Source of the DNA: Nitrospinae bacterium RIFCSPLOWO2_12_FULL_45_22
GTDB lineage: Bacteria > 2-12-FULL-45-22
DNA: 33,076 nt
Reading direction: 5' to 3'
Assembly (NCBI GenBank): GCA_001803565.1
Contig: MHDQ01000189.1
Span: forward strand, 1 to 33,076
Positions 17,302 through 26,374 of the stretch are shown piece by piece. The notes below the pieces were generated by a model. That model had not been told where the DNA came from. It did not search any database and saw only the letters and a program-made list of their open reading frames with translations. The translations under genes were made by a program, and so were the position numbers. The number at the start of each line of letters is the position of its first letter. Position 1 is the first letter of the stretch.

Positions 17302-18627
17302 GTGACGTTGTCTACTAAGTACCTAAAGGCATTAGATGAGTTAGAGCTGATCCGCACTTATGGTAAAGTGACTAAAGTGGTAGGGTTAGTCATAGAAGGA
17401 TATGGACCTGGATCGGCCATAGGCCAGATATGTTCTATCCAGCCCCAGGGGGAATGCAACGCTATCCTGGCAGAAGTAGTAGGGTTTCGGGAAAACAGAA
17501 ACTTGCTGATGCCCCTGGGTGAAGCGAAAGGGCTTAGCCCAGGTAGCCGGATAGTGAGTAACGGACATATGTCCCGGATAAAAGTGGGGGAGGGGCTCCT
17601 GGGCCAGGTAATTGATGCCCTGGGAAACCCAATAATACCAGATGATAAAAGCCCTTTAGTTTTAGAAGAAACTCAACCTCTCTACTTACCCCCTATAAGT
17701 CCATTAGCCAGGGAGAGGATAAAAGAGCCGCTACCTTTAGGGTTAAAGGCAATTGATGGCTTCCTTACCTGTGGTAAAGGGCAGCGGCTGGGTATCTTTT
17801 CTGGTAGTGGTGTAGGGAAGAGTACCTTACTGGGTATGATTGCCCGTAATACCGCCGCAGACATCAATATCATAGGCCTTATAGGCGAACGAGGTCGAGA
17901 AGTAAGGGAGTTTATAGAGAAAGACTTAGGAGATGAGGGGTTGAAACGCTCAGTGGTTGTAGTAGCTACATCTGACCAGCCCTCCTTAATAAGGGTACGG
18001 GCAGCCTTTGTCGCTACTGCTATAGCAGAATATTTTCGAGACCGAGGCGCCCAGGTACTACTTATGATGGATTCTTTAACCCGTTTTGCGATGGCCCAGA
18101 GAGAGATAGGATTGGCTATGGGAGAACCACCTGCTACCAAGGCCTATACACCATCGGTATTTGCCCTTCTACCTAAACTACTGGAAAGGGCTGGTCCAAC
18201 TATTAATAATGGGACTATAACCGGGCTATATACCGTACTGGTGGAAGGAGATGATATGAATGAACCCATTGCTGATGCAGCCCGGGCTGTATTGGATGGT
18301 CATATAGTACTTACCAGGGAGTTAGCTAACAAAAACCATTATCCGGCTGTAGATATCCTTAAAAGTATAAGCCGGCTTATGATAGACATTGTCTCTAAAG
18401 GGCATTGGAATAGTGCCCAGCGGTTGAAAAGTATATTGGCAACCTATAAAGAGGCTGAGGACTTGATAAATATAGGGGCTTATGTTTCAGGCAGTAACCC
18501 TAAGATTGATTATGCCATTAGTATGATAGACCAGATTAATAATTATCTGGTTCAAGATATCCAGGAGAAGGTAAATTTTGCCCATGTCTTGGAGGGGTTA
18601 TTCAGGCTCCTAGAACCAAAACCATAA
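17302..18627 (+). CDS. fliI: Flagellum-specific ATP synthase FliI (GTG start)
   Basis: GKGQRLGIFSGSGVGKSTLLGMIARNT, IGLIGERGREVREFIEKDLG, LLMMDSLTRFAMAQREIGLAMGEPPATKAYTPSVF. Confidence 0.97.
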   Translation: MTLSTKYLKALDELELIRTYGKVTKVVGLVIEGYGPGSAIGQICSIQPQGECNAILAEVVGFRENRNLLMPLGEAKGLSPGSRIVSNGHMSRIKVGEGLLGQVIDALGNPIIPDDKSPLVLEETQPLYLPPISPLARERIKEPLPLGLKAIDGFLTCGKGQRLGIFSGSGVGKSTLLGMIARNTAADINIIGLIGERGREVREFIEKDLGDEGLKRSVVVVATSDQPSLIRVRAAFVATAIAEYFRDRGAQVLLMMDSLTRFAMAQREIGLAMGEPPATKAYTPSVFALLPKLLERAGPTINNGTITGLYTVLVEGDDMNEPIADAARAVLDGHIVLTRELANKNHYPAVDILKSISRLMIDIVSKGHWNSAQRLKSILATYKEAEDLINIGAYVSGSNPKIDYAISMIDQINNYLVQDIQEKVNFAHVLEGLFRLLEPKP

Positions 18628-18635
18628 CCCGTTTT

Positions 18636-18665
18636 CGTCATTAGTTACTGGCCAACGACTAATTT
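18636..18665. repeat. Degenerate ATTAGT/ACTAAT hairpin related to 20344-20395
   Basis: cgtcattagttactggccaacgactaat. Confidence 0.45.
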
Positions 18666-18700
18666 AATCGTATAGGAATTTTCATTTAATAAAGAGTTTT

Positions 18701-19129
18701 ATGAAATTGGGAAAATTACTCCAATACCGTAAATGGAAAGAAGAGTGGTCGAAGAAGGAATTAGCTACAAAAAAACAGCTATTGGCTATAGAAGCCGATA
18801 AACTGCGGGCCTTAGAGAAAAGGAAGGCCGAGGGGCAGAATGACTTCCTCCAATGGCAGCAAGGGAATATTTCTCCTGTAATGCTAGAGCTCTATGGCAA
18901 TTTTATCACGGGCATCACATATAAGTGCCGAATGCAGGGCAGTGTGGTGGAGAAAGCGGAAGCACAAGCAGAAGAAAGACGGCTGGAATTATTAAAACGT
19001 TCGCAAGAGAAGAAAATTATAGAAAAGCTTAAGGAAAAGCAAGAAGAAGAGGCTAGAAAGACCCAGGATAAGATGGAGCAGCAATTTTTGGACGAGATCA
19101 GCCTCCAATCTCGGTTATTGGGTGATTAG
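18701..19129 (+). CDS. fliJ: Flagellar FliJ-like export chaperone
   Basis: 142 aa coiled-coil protein directly after fliI; FKLGKLLQYRKWKEEW-like FliJ N-terminus. Confidence 0.85.
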   Translation: MKLGKLLQYRKWKEEWSKKELATKKQLLAIEADKLRALEKRKAEGQNDFLQWQQGNISPVMLELYGNFITGITYKCRMQGSVVEKAEAQAEERRLELLKRSQEKKIIEKLKEKQEEEARKTQDKMEQQFLDEISLQSRLLGD

Positions 19130-19167
19130 GTTATTGGGTCACTCAATGACCAAATAACCCAATGACC
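19113..19167. repeat. Octanucleotide-type array (TTGGGTNA/TTAGGTTA) with inverted arm, overlapping the fliJ stop
   Basis: ggttattgggtgattaggttattgggtcactcaatgaccaaataacccaatgacc. Confidence 0.7.
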
Positions 19168-19232
19168 ATACGCGTCTCTGCGGTTATGAATAATGCTTGA
19201 TAAAAATTAAGCATACATAATGCGGGATAACT

Positions 19233-19799
19233 ATGATAACTATTATGAGAGAAGTCATGAGTAATTTTGTGTTATTTCTTATTTTTTGTTGGCTCACCCT
19301 TGGATCAGCTATATCAGCTCCAACCCAGGACGCAACTTCCTCCCAGGAAGAAGCGCTCCGAAGCGTAGGCCCCTCCGGGCCGGAGGCCGAGATACCTGAG
19401 GTATTGGCAGAGGGGAAAAAGGCCCTCTCTCGTAAAGAGGAGGTACTTAAGGCTAAAGAAGCCCAATTAAAAATTATGGAGCAAGATATTCTGGAAAAGG
19501 TCCAGGAATTAAAAAAGCTTAAAAAAGACCTGGCTAAAGCGGCCGATCTCCAGAAAATAGAAGACCCAAAAAGAGAAGAGGAATTAACCAGATTAGCCAG
19601 GGTTTATGAGGCTGCTCCTCCGGAGCAAGCAGCTCAGCTTTTAGGGAAGCTGGATATAAAGCTAGCTGCTCAGATCCTCATGCGTATAGATACAAGAAAG
19701 GCAGGTAAGATCTGGGGGTATGTAGAACCTATCCAAGGGGCAAAGATTAGCGCAGAAATAGGAAAGGGGGTTAGCTTGTATGAAGGAGGTAGAGAATAA
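19233..19799 (+). CDS. MotE-like periplasmic flagellar protein (MgtE-N-like domain)
   Basis: N-terminal hydrophobic segment, coiled coil, RVYEAAPPEQAAQLLGKLDIKLAAQILMRIDTRKAGKIW; position after fliJ. Confidence 0.78.
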   Translation: MITIMREVMSNFVLFLIFCWLTLGSAISAPTQDATSSQEEALRSVGPSGPEAEIPEVLAEGKKALSRKEEVLKAKEAQLKIMEQDILEKVQELKKLKKDLAKAADLQKIEDPKREEELTRLARVYEAAPPEQAAQLLGKLDIKLAAQILMRIDTRKAGKIWGYVEPIQGAKISAEIGKGVSLYEGGRE

Positions 19800-20286
19800 G
19801 GAGATTAAACCGCTAAAGCAATCTGTCAAAGGTGGTGGGAGGATTAGAGGGTTAATTGTTGCACTGGTAATCCTAATATTGGCGAGTACCGTTATTTTCG
19901 CGGGTTTCAAATTCCTTAAGGCAAGAGACCCCTCTGCCGCGGCTGAAGGAGAGAAAGGCTCCCAAAAAGCCAAGGCCGACAATGTTGGCCCTGTGCTTTC
20001 TCTTGATCCCTTCATTGCCAATCTTGCTGATAATAATGAGAATAAATATTTGAAGATCACCATTGAGATGGAGTTAGAGAAGGAGGAGGTCTTAAGAGAA
20101 CTAGAGAAAAGGTCAGGGCAAATCAGGGATACTATCCTGACCCTGCTGACCAGTAAGACCTTTGATGAAATCAAAGATGTCCCGGGGAAGTTTAAACTCC
20201 GGGAACAGATTGCTAAAAGGATAAATACTCTGCTTAATTCGGGCAAAATACGCCAGGTATATTTCACCGAATTTGTCATTCAATAA
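19780..20286 (+). CDS. fliL: Flagellar basal body-associated protein FliL
   Basis: TM segment, VLSLDPFIANLADNNENKYLKITIEMEL, RDTILTLLTSKTFDEI, YFTEFVIQ. Confidence 0.94.
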   Translation: MKEVENKEIKPLKQSVKGGGRIRGLIVALVILILASTVIFAGFKFLKARDPSAAAEGEKGSQKAKADNVGPVLSLDPFIANLADNNENKYLKITIEMELEKEEVLRELEKRSGQIRDTILTLLTSKTFDEIKDVPGKFKLREQIAKRINTLLNSGKIRQVYFTEFVIQ

Positions 20287-20302
20287 ACTAATTTCCTTAT
20301 TT

Positions 20303-20420
20303 GGACGCAGATGAACGCAGAAAATCAGGATTTAAGTTATCGCCATGGGTCACTGGTCATTAATCAATGACCAATTACTAATGGCCAATGACTTAATATT
20401 ATCTGCGTGAATCTGCGTCC
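20303..20420. repeat. Nested inverted repeats between fliL and fliM
   Basis: Outer ggacgcagatgaacgcaga (20303-20321)/tctgcgtgaatctgcgtcc (20402-20420); inner tggtcattaatcaatgacca hairpin. Confidence 0.8.
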
Positions 20421-20479
20421 TAAATATGATTTAAGAACTAACTACAGAGGACCCAGAGGAATAGCTAAGGAGTTTAAAT

Positions 20480-21475
20480 ATGGAGAATCTCCTTTCCCAA
20501 GAAGAAGTTGATGCCTTATTGAGGGGTATAACCGAAGGAGAGATAAAGACAGAAACAGTCAAAGAAGGGCCTATCTCTGGCGTCCGGTTTTACGACCTTA
20601 CGAGCCAGGACCGGATAATCAGGGGCCGTTTGCCTACTCTGGAAACCATCCATCACCGCTTCTGCTACTTGTTCCGCAGTACCTTATCTACTATACTGCG
20701 GCGGATAGTAGATGTAAGCGCGGCCTCTATCGAAATGATTAAATTTGCCGATTTCCTAAAGGCTATCCCAGTCCCTGCCAGCTTCCATATCTTCCGGTTA
20801 AAGCCCCTCCGAGGTGTAGCCATAATGGTTCTAGAGAGTAAACTTATCTTTTCTCTTATAGATTGCTTCTTTGGTGGGGAAGGCTATTCCAGCACAAAAG
20901 TTGAAGGCCGAGATTTTACTGAGATAGAACAAAGGATAATAGAAAAGGTGGCTAAAGGGGCGTTAAGGGACCTAGAGGTAGCCTGGAGACCCGTCCATTC
21001 CTTGACTATCCAATGGGATCGTTCTGAGATAAATCCCCAATTTATTAATATTGTCCCTCCCAGTGAGGCAGTTATAGTGGCATCATTTGAACTTGAAATA
21101 GAGGGATACCGGGGGTTGATGACCCTTTGTATACCTTACTCGACTATTGAACCCATCAGGAGAGAGCTTCAAACCGGTTTTCAGAGTGACCGTTTGGAAG
21201 TTGATCAGGCATGGATAGACCGACTAACAGGGTTATTAAAGGAGGTGAAACTGAATGTTGCAGTAGAGTTAGGCCAGGTAGAACTACGCCTTAGTGAGAT
21301 GGTCAATTTACGCCCGGGCGATATTATCCAGTTAGATAAGGACGCAGATGAAGAATTGGTCGTTAAAATTGATGGAGTACCTAAATTTAAGGGTTGTCCG
21401 GGGCTCTTGAAAGGTAATAAGGCCATTCAGATATCTTCAGTGATATATAAAGAAATGGAGAGTAGCCATGGTTAA
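20480..21475 (+). CDS. fliM: Flagellar motor switch protein FliM
   Basis: LLSQEEVDALLRGI; FHIFRLKPLRGVAIMVLESKLIFSLIDCFFGG; C-terminal SpoA domain. Confidence 0.96.
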   Translation: MENLLSQEEVDALLRGITEGEIKTETVKEGPISGVRFYDLTSQDRIIRGRLPTLETIHHRFCYLFRSTLSTILRRIVDVSAASIEMIKFADFLKAIPVPASFHIFRLKPLRGVAIMVLESKLIFSLIDCFFGGEGYSSTKVEGRDFTEIEQRIIEKVAKGALRDLEVAWRPVHSLTIQWDRSEINPQFINIVPPSEAVIVASFELEIEGYRGLMTLCIPYSTIEPIRRELQTGFQSDRLEVDQAWIDRLTGLLKEVKLNVAVELGQVELRLSEMVNLRPGDIIQLDKDADEELVVKIDGVPKFKGCPGLLKGNKAIQISSVIYKEMESSHG

Positions 21476-21923
21476 AAATGCTGTTGGTGAGGTAAATCAA
21501 ACAAAAGATTCGGATGAGATGCTTTCCTGGGAAGATGTGGAGCAAGACTTAGCCCGGCAGAAAGAGATGATCCAAGAAAGTGCTCAAAATAGGGTTAAAG
21601 ACCCATCTTTTGATAGCTTCAAAGACGAGGGGAAAATCCGTACCTCCCACAAGCTAGATTTTATCCTGGATATACCCCTCCAAATTACGGTAGAACTAGG
21701 ACGTACTAGTCTCCTGGTCAATGACCTTTTACAACTGGGACAAGGCTCTGTCATTGAGTTGAACAAGCTGGTAGGAGAACCTCTAGACGTCCTGATTAAT
21801 GGTAAAGAAGTGGCCAGGGGAGAAGTGGTAGTAATTAATGAAAAATTTGGCATTCGCTTGACCGACATAATAGACCCCCTGGAAAGGGTTAAGCAGCTTC
21901 GTTCATCATTCACTTCTCACTAG
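21468..21923 (+). CDS. fliN: Flagellar motor switch protein FliN
   Basis: LDIPLQITVELGRTSLLVNDLLQLGQGSVIELNKLVGEPLDVLINGKEVARGEVVVINEKFGIRLTDII. Confidence 0.96.
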   Translation: MVKNAVGEVNQTKDSDEMLSWEDVEQDLARQKEMIQESAQNRVKDPSFDSFKDEGKIRTSHKLDFILDIPLQITVELGRTSLLVNDLLQLGQGSVIELNKLVGEPLDVLINGKEVARGEVVVINEKFGIRLTDIIDPLERVKQLRSSFTSH

Positions 21924-21941
21924 AAGGGGGAGGAAATTGAT

Positions 21942-22322
21942 ATGCCCGATTCAAAGATGAAGATCCTAACGGTTGACGATTTTTCTACTATGAGGCGAAT
22001 AATAAAAAATCTCCTCAGGCAATTGGGTTACACCAATATTTTGGAGGCAGAAGATGGCATAAGCGCCTTGGCCCAACTAAAACAAGGAAAGGTAGACTTA
22101 GTTATTGCCGATTGGAATATGCCCAACATGGATGGATTAGAGCTCCTCAAGATTATGAGAAACAACCAGGAATTAAAAGATATACCGGTGTTAATGATTA
22201 CGGCAGAGGGGATAAAAGAAAAGGTGATTCATGCCGTCAAGGCCGGGGTGAATAATTATATCGTGAAACCTTTTACTGCCGAGACTTTGAAAGAAAAGAT
22301 TGATAAAATTTTTACTAAATAG
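21942..22322 (+). CDS. cheY: Chemotaxis response regulator CheY
   Basis: LTVDDFSTMRRIIKNLLRQLGYTNILEAEDGISAL, IADWNMPNMDG, VKPFTAETLKEKI. Confidence 0.95.
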   Translation: MPDSKMKILTVDDFSTMRRIIKNLLRQLGYTNILEAEDGISALAQLKQGKVDLVIADWNMPNMDGLELLKIMRNNQELKDIPVLMITAEGIKEKVIHAVKAGVNNYIVKPFTAETLKEKIDKIFTK

Positions 22323-22333
22323 GGGAGTGAAAG

Positions 22334-23014
22334 ATGGCAAGAGAAAAAGGAAGAAAAAAAACTTCTTCTGTACAAGACCTTATTGAATTAGCTAAATCCG
22401 TGGCCGAGGGAGATTTTTATCGGGAGGTAAGTATTGCTTTACGGGGAGAACTATCCCGACTGGCTGATTATATAAATAAAACCAGAAAGAACTTGCAACT
22501 CCTAGACCCACCCCTCAGGGAAAGCGCGGAAAAAATCCCGGTGGCATCTTGTCAATTAACGGATATTTTTGCCGCTACTGAAGAGGCTACCCATAAAATA
22601 TTATCTTTAACGGAGGAGATGCTGGATGATCAAAACCAAGTTGGTTCCCTTATAGATAAAATACAGACCCTCATCGGTAATGCGCCAAATAATGGAGAAC
22701 CCACATCACTCCTGGATCAAATAAATAATGTCAATCTCACTAATGAAACGAGATTAATAGATATAATGACTACTCTATCCTTTCAAGATATCACCGGACA
22801 GAAGATAAAAAAGATCGTAAAGTTAATAGATGAAATAGAGACAAGGCTACTGGAAATCATAGTTGCATTTGGCATCAAAGTGGACAAAGCGAAAGAGCCC
22901 GACGCCGGTCAAAGAGCTACGGAATGGTTAAATAAACTTAAAGATTCTTCGGGATCAAATGGTACGAAACAGGATTTAGTAGATCAAATATTGGCAGAGT
23001 TCAGCCCTGACTAA
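22334..23014 (+). CDS. cheZ: CheZ-like CheY-P phosphatase
   Basis: IMTTLSFQDITGQKIKKIVKLIDEIE resembles the CheZ DxxxxQDxTGQ catalytic helix; next to cheY. Confidence 0.85.
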   Translation: MAREKGRKKTSSVQDLIELAKSVAEGDFYREVSIALRGELSRLADYINKTRKNLQLLDPPLRESAEKIPVASCQLTDIFAATEEATHKILSLTEEMLDDQNQVGSLIDKIQTLIGNAPNNGEPTSLLDQINNVNLTNETRLIDIMTTLSFQDITGQKIKKIVKLIDEIETRLLEIIVAFGIKVDKAKEPDAGQRATEWLNKLKDSSGSNGTKQDLVDQILAEFSPD

Positions 23015-23025
23015 CTGCAAGGGAT

Positions 23026-23084
23026 CAGGTATCAGGGGTCAGGGTTCAGCATTCTGATTTCTTTACCCTGACCCCTGATACCTG
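23026..23084. repeat. Perfect 19-bp inverted repeat between cheZ and the HEAT gene; terminator-like (followed by TTTT)
   Basis: CAGGTATCAGGGGTCAGGG (23026-23044) / CCCTGACCCCTGATACCTG (23066-23084). Confidence 0.9.
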
Positions 23085-23104
23085 TTTTACTGAGGGATGG
23101 AGCG

Positions 23105-25006
23105 ATGAGAGAATATATCCTTATGCTACTAGACCCTAACGAAGCCGTTCGCAAAGAGGCGATAGAGCAATTGGGCATTCTGGGCACTCCCCAAGCGGTC
23201 GAACCCATAGTCCAGACATTACAGGATCAGAGTAAGGGTGTACAGCAGGCCGCTATGGATGCCTTAATTAACATAGGAGGGAAAGATACTATACTCTACC
23301 TCTTACCCCTCCTTAAGGCTGGAGACGCCGCTTTGAGAAATATGGCGATTGAGGTCTTAACTGAAATTGGCAACCAAGCCCTTGATCTGGTTATCCCTTT
23401 TCTTAAAGACCCGGACGAGGATGTCAGAAAATTTATAGCTGATATTCTAGGTATGCTGGGAGACAGTCGGGCAGTTAAACCATTGCTCGAAGCCATGGCG
23501 GATAATAATCCTAATGTACGCAGCTCTATAATCACCAGCCTCGGTTTATTAAAGGATAAACGGACACTGAAGGCATTGCTAAAGGCATTGGACGATGAAG
23601 AATGGGTAAAATTCTCTGCTGTAGAGGCATTAGCCCAAATGGGTGACCCAAGGGGGGTAAAGCCCTTATTAGGGCTTATGGAGGTCAAGGAAGACCCCAT
23701 CTGCTATGCCGTAGTTGATGCCCTGGGTAAATTAGGCGATAGGCGGGCTTTAAGGCCTTTGCTGGCAAGATTAAAGTCAGCCCCAAGGCCCCTTCAAAAT
23801 GTTATCATCAAAGCCATAGTGAATATTTCAGAGGAGATGGGCTGTTATCCATTCTCAGCGCCAGAGAAGGAGAATCTGGTGCGCTATCTTGTATCAGGCA
23901 TTAGAAGTGATGATCCAGAGATTCAGACTTATTGCCTTAAGGGATTGAGTGAGATAGGTAACCACAGTTGTGTAAAGTCTTTATTAAAATATGCCAATAC
24001 TTTAAACCCAGATGACGAGAGTTGGGAATTAGTAGCCACTGCCCTGAGAAATATTGGTTCTGTTCATCCCCTGATATGCCATTTGAAGACCACGGACGAA
24101 CCCTTAATATCCCTCATTATTAAGGTATTAGGAGACTTAGCCGATAAGCGAGCTACGCTACCCCTGGTTAGGATTTATGAGCGGCTGACGGATTCCAGCC
24201 AGCAGGCCCTGATAATGGCATTGGGAAAGATTCAAGACCCCCGGGCAGTGAAATTATTGCTCCAGGCCCTTAAGGACAAGGATGGACATGTAAGGGCTGA
24301 AGCGGCAAAGTCCCTTGGCGTAATTAAAAAACCCACTGCCATTCCGGCGTTAATCGCCCTTATTAAGCATGACCCTTACCCCGATGTACGCGAGGCAGCC
24401 CTACAATCTTTAACCCGTTTTCCCAAATATTTATCCCTACCCGGGATAAAGGAGCTGCTACAACAGCCTGAGCCCGGGATAAGAGAACTTGCTATTAAAG
24501 GACTTAGTTATTTAAAGACTGGTAAGAACTCTGGGGCCGCAGAATACTTAGAAGACCTTTTGCGGGCTTTAGCAGACCCAGAGAGCCGACTCCGAAAGAT
24601 CGGCATAGGTGCTTTAAAGGATTATCCGGCTGAGAAGGTCTTAAAGCCATTAACTACTGCCTTGGCGGACAAAGATGATCAAGTCAGGATTGCCGCGGTT
24701 ATATCTTTATCAGAACTAAAGGACAAAAGGACTATCAAGCTATTAATCTCTGCCCTAGAAGATAATAACCTATGGGTGCGCTATCAGGCAGCCGAGGGTT
24801 TAGGAAAGTTAAAGGCTAGAGAGGGCGTTAGGCCATTGCTTAACCTCTTACAAAGAGAGGGAGGCCCCCACCAAATAGCGGCTATTAGAGCCCTGAGTTC
24901 TATAGCCGATACCAGAGCTATAAAAGCCCTTGGCCAGATGCGCCAGCATGAAGACCCTGAAATCAGACAAGCAGCAATAAAAGCCCTTAAAAAACTTGAT
25001 AGGTAA
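23105..25006 (+). CDS. HEAT-repeat (PBS-lyase-type) scaffold protein in the chemotaxis cluster
   Basis: About 30-aa units such as LKALDDEEWVKFSAVEALAQMGDPRGVKPLLGLM, throughout 633 aa. Confidence 0.92.
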   Translation: MREYILMLLDPNEAVRKEAIEQLGILGTPQAVEPIVQTLQDQSKGVQQAAMDALINIGGKDTILYLLPLLKAGDAALRNMAIEVLTEIGNQALDLVIPFLKDPDEDVRKFIADILGMLGDSRAVKPLLEAMADNNPNVRSSIITSLGLLKDKRTLKALLKALDDEEWVKFSAVEALAQMGDPRGVKPLLGLMEVKEDPICYAVVDALGKLGDRRALRPLLARLKSAPRPLQNVIIKAIVNISEEMGCYPFSAPEKENLVRYLVSGIRSDDPEIQTYCLKGLSEIGNHSCVKSLLKYANTLNPDDESWELVATALRNIGSVHPLICHLKTTDEPLISLIIKVLGDLADKRATLPLVRIYERLTDSSQQALIMALGKIQDPRAVKLLLQALKDKDGHVRAEAAKSLGVIKKPTAIPALIALIKHDPYPDVREAALQSLTRFPKYLSLPGIKELLQQPEPGIRELAIKGLSYLKTGKNSGAAEYLEDLLRALADPESRLRKIGIGALKDYPAEKVLKPLTTALADKDDQVRIAAVISLSELKDKRTIKLLISALEDNNLWVRYQAAEGLGKLKAREGVRPLLNLLQREGGPHQIAAIRALSSIADTRAIKALGQMRQHEDPEIRQAAIKALKKLDR

Positions 25007-25150
25007 TTGGGTTATTAGGTAACCTGGGTTATTGGGTAACTGGGTCATTAGGTGATTAGGTAATTGGGTCATTAGGTGATTAAGTGATTAGGGTATTCGA
25101 TCTCTTTAGTTACCCAATAACCCAATAACCCAATAACCTAATAACCCAAT
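25001..25150. repeat. Octanucleotide arrays in opposite orientations (TTGGGTTA... / ...TAACCCAA), HEAT gene-cheR junction
   Basis: Left arm about 11 degenerate units; right arm ttacccaataacccaataacccaataacctaataacccaat. Confidence 0.9.
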
Positions 25151-25160
25151 GGAGAAGCAG

Positions 25161-25997
25161 ATGTCCCTTGGTAATGAGACCTTTCGCCTGCTCAGGGATA
25201 TGATTTATGAACAGAGTGGGATATTTTTTCCGGAGTCCAAAAAATACTTACTGGAAAACCGGCTGAGGCGACGGCTCGAGGAGAGGAATTGTCAGACCTT
25301 TGAGGACTACTATTACTTCCTTAAATATGACCCAGGCCGAGAGGGAGAATTTCTTTGCTTATTTGACGTAGTTACTACCAATGAGACCAGTTTCTTTCGG
25401 GACCCAGGCCAATTGATGGCCTTTGAAAATGGAGTACTACATACCCTGGTAAAAGAAAAAGAGACAAGAGGGGAAAAGAGGTTAAGGTTTTGGAGTGCTG
25501 GCTGTTCCACTGGTGAAGAGCCCTACACCCTTGCTATTATTATTAAAGAAAGACAGGAACAGCTAAAAAATTGGACAGTAGAAATTATGGCCAGTGACAT
25601 TAGTGAAGGGGTACTCCAGTCTGCTAAAAGGGCTATCTACAACCAGAATGCTATTAGGAATACCCCTCCTGCTATCCTTACCAGATACTTTCGGAATAGT
25701 GGCGGTAATTATGCAGTAAAGGAGGAGGTTAAGAATCTAGTACGGTTCTATCGGTTAAATCTATTTGATCAGGCCAGGGTTAGGGCCGTAAGAGGAATGG
25801 ATGTGGTGTTTTGCCGAAATGTCCTGATCTACTTTGAGGATAAAGCCAAGAAACACGTAGTGTCATGGTTCTATGACAGTTTGAATCCCGGTGGTTATTT
25901 GTTTTTAGGCCATGCAGAATCCCTCTATAATATCTCCCGGGCTTTTAAGCTGGTCAATTTTGATGGTAGGCCAGTCTATAAGAAAGAGGCGGTGTGA
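25161..25997 (+). CDS. cheR: Chemotaxis protein methyltransferase CheR (track start 25149 is probably repeat-derived)
   Basis: FRDPGQLMAFE, RFWSAGCSTGEEPYTLAIII, ASDISEGVLQSAKRAIY, DVVFCRNVLIYFEDKAKKHVV; ggagaag precedes ATG 25161. Confidence 0.95.
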   Translation: MSLGNETFRLLRDMIYEQSGIFFPESKKYLLENRLRRRLEERNCQTFEDYYYFLKYDPGREGEFLCLFDVVTTNETSFFRDPGQLMAFENGVLHTLVKEKETRGEKRLRFWSAGCSTGEEPYTLAIIIKERQEQLKNWTVEIMASDISEGVLQSAKRAIYNQNAIRNTPPAILTRYFRNSGGNYAVKEEVKNLVRFYRLNLFDQARVRAVRGMDVVFCRNVLIYFEDKAKKHVVSWFYDSLNPGGYLFLGHAESLYNISRAFKLVNFDGRPVYKKEAV

Positions 25998-26371
25998 ATA
26001 TGTCTAAGCATATATTGATAGTGGATGATTGTCGCACTACAAGAAAACTGCTTATCTATTCATTAAAAGATACACATTATCAGATAACTGTGGCCAGTAA
26101 TGGCATAGAAGCTTTAGAAAAAATGGCATCTTGCCCGGTAGACTTGGTCATTACTGATCTTAACATGCCCAAGATGGATGGTTTAGAACTGGTGCGGGCC
26201 CTCAGAGGGGAAACTCTCTATAATCATATCCCTATCATAATGTTGACTACCGAGGGGAAAGAAGAAGAGAAAAAGAAGGGATTAGCTTCTGGAGCTAATC
26301 GTTACTTAGTAAAGCCCGTATCCAGGGAGGTTTTGCATAACCAAATAAAAGAACTCCTTCGCGGAAAATGA
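25994..26371 (+). CDS. CheY-like single-domain response regulator
   Basis: ILIVDDCRTTRKLLIYSL, VITDLNMPKMDG, LVKPVSREVL. Confidence 0.93.
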   Translation: MNMSKHILIVDDCRTTRKLLIYSLKDTHYQITVASNGIEALEKMASCPVDLVITDLNMPKMDGLELVRALRGETLYNHIPIIMLTTEGKEEEKKKGLASGANRYLVKPVSREVLHNQIKELLRGK

Positions 26372-26374
26372 TTG

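Noticed and set aside
25007-25150. Possible CRISPR array at the HEAT gene/cheR junction
   Set aside because: Units are 8 bp, contiguous and in opposite orientations with no spacers; no cas genes in the window.
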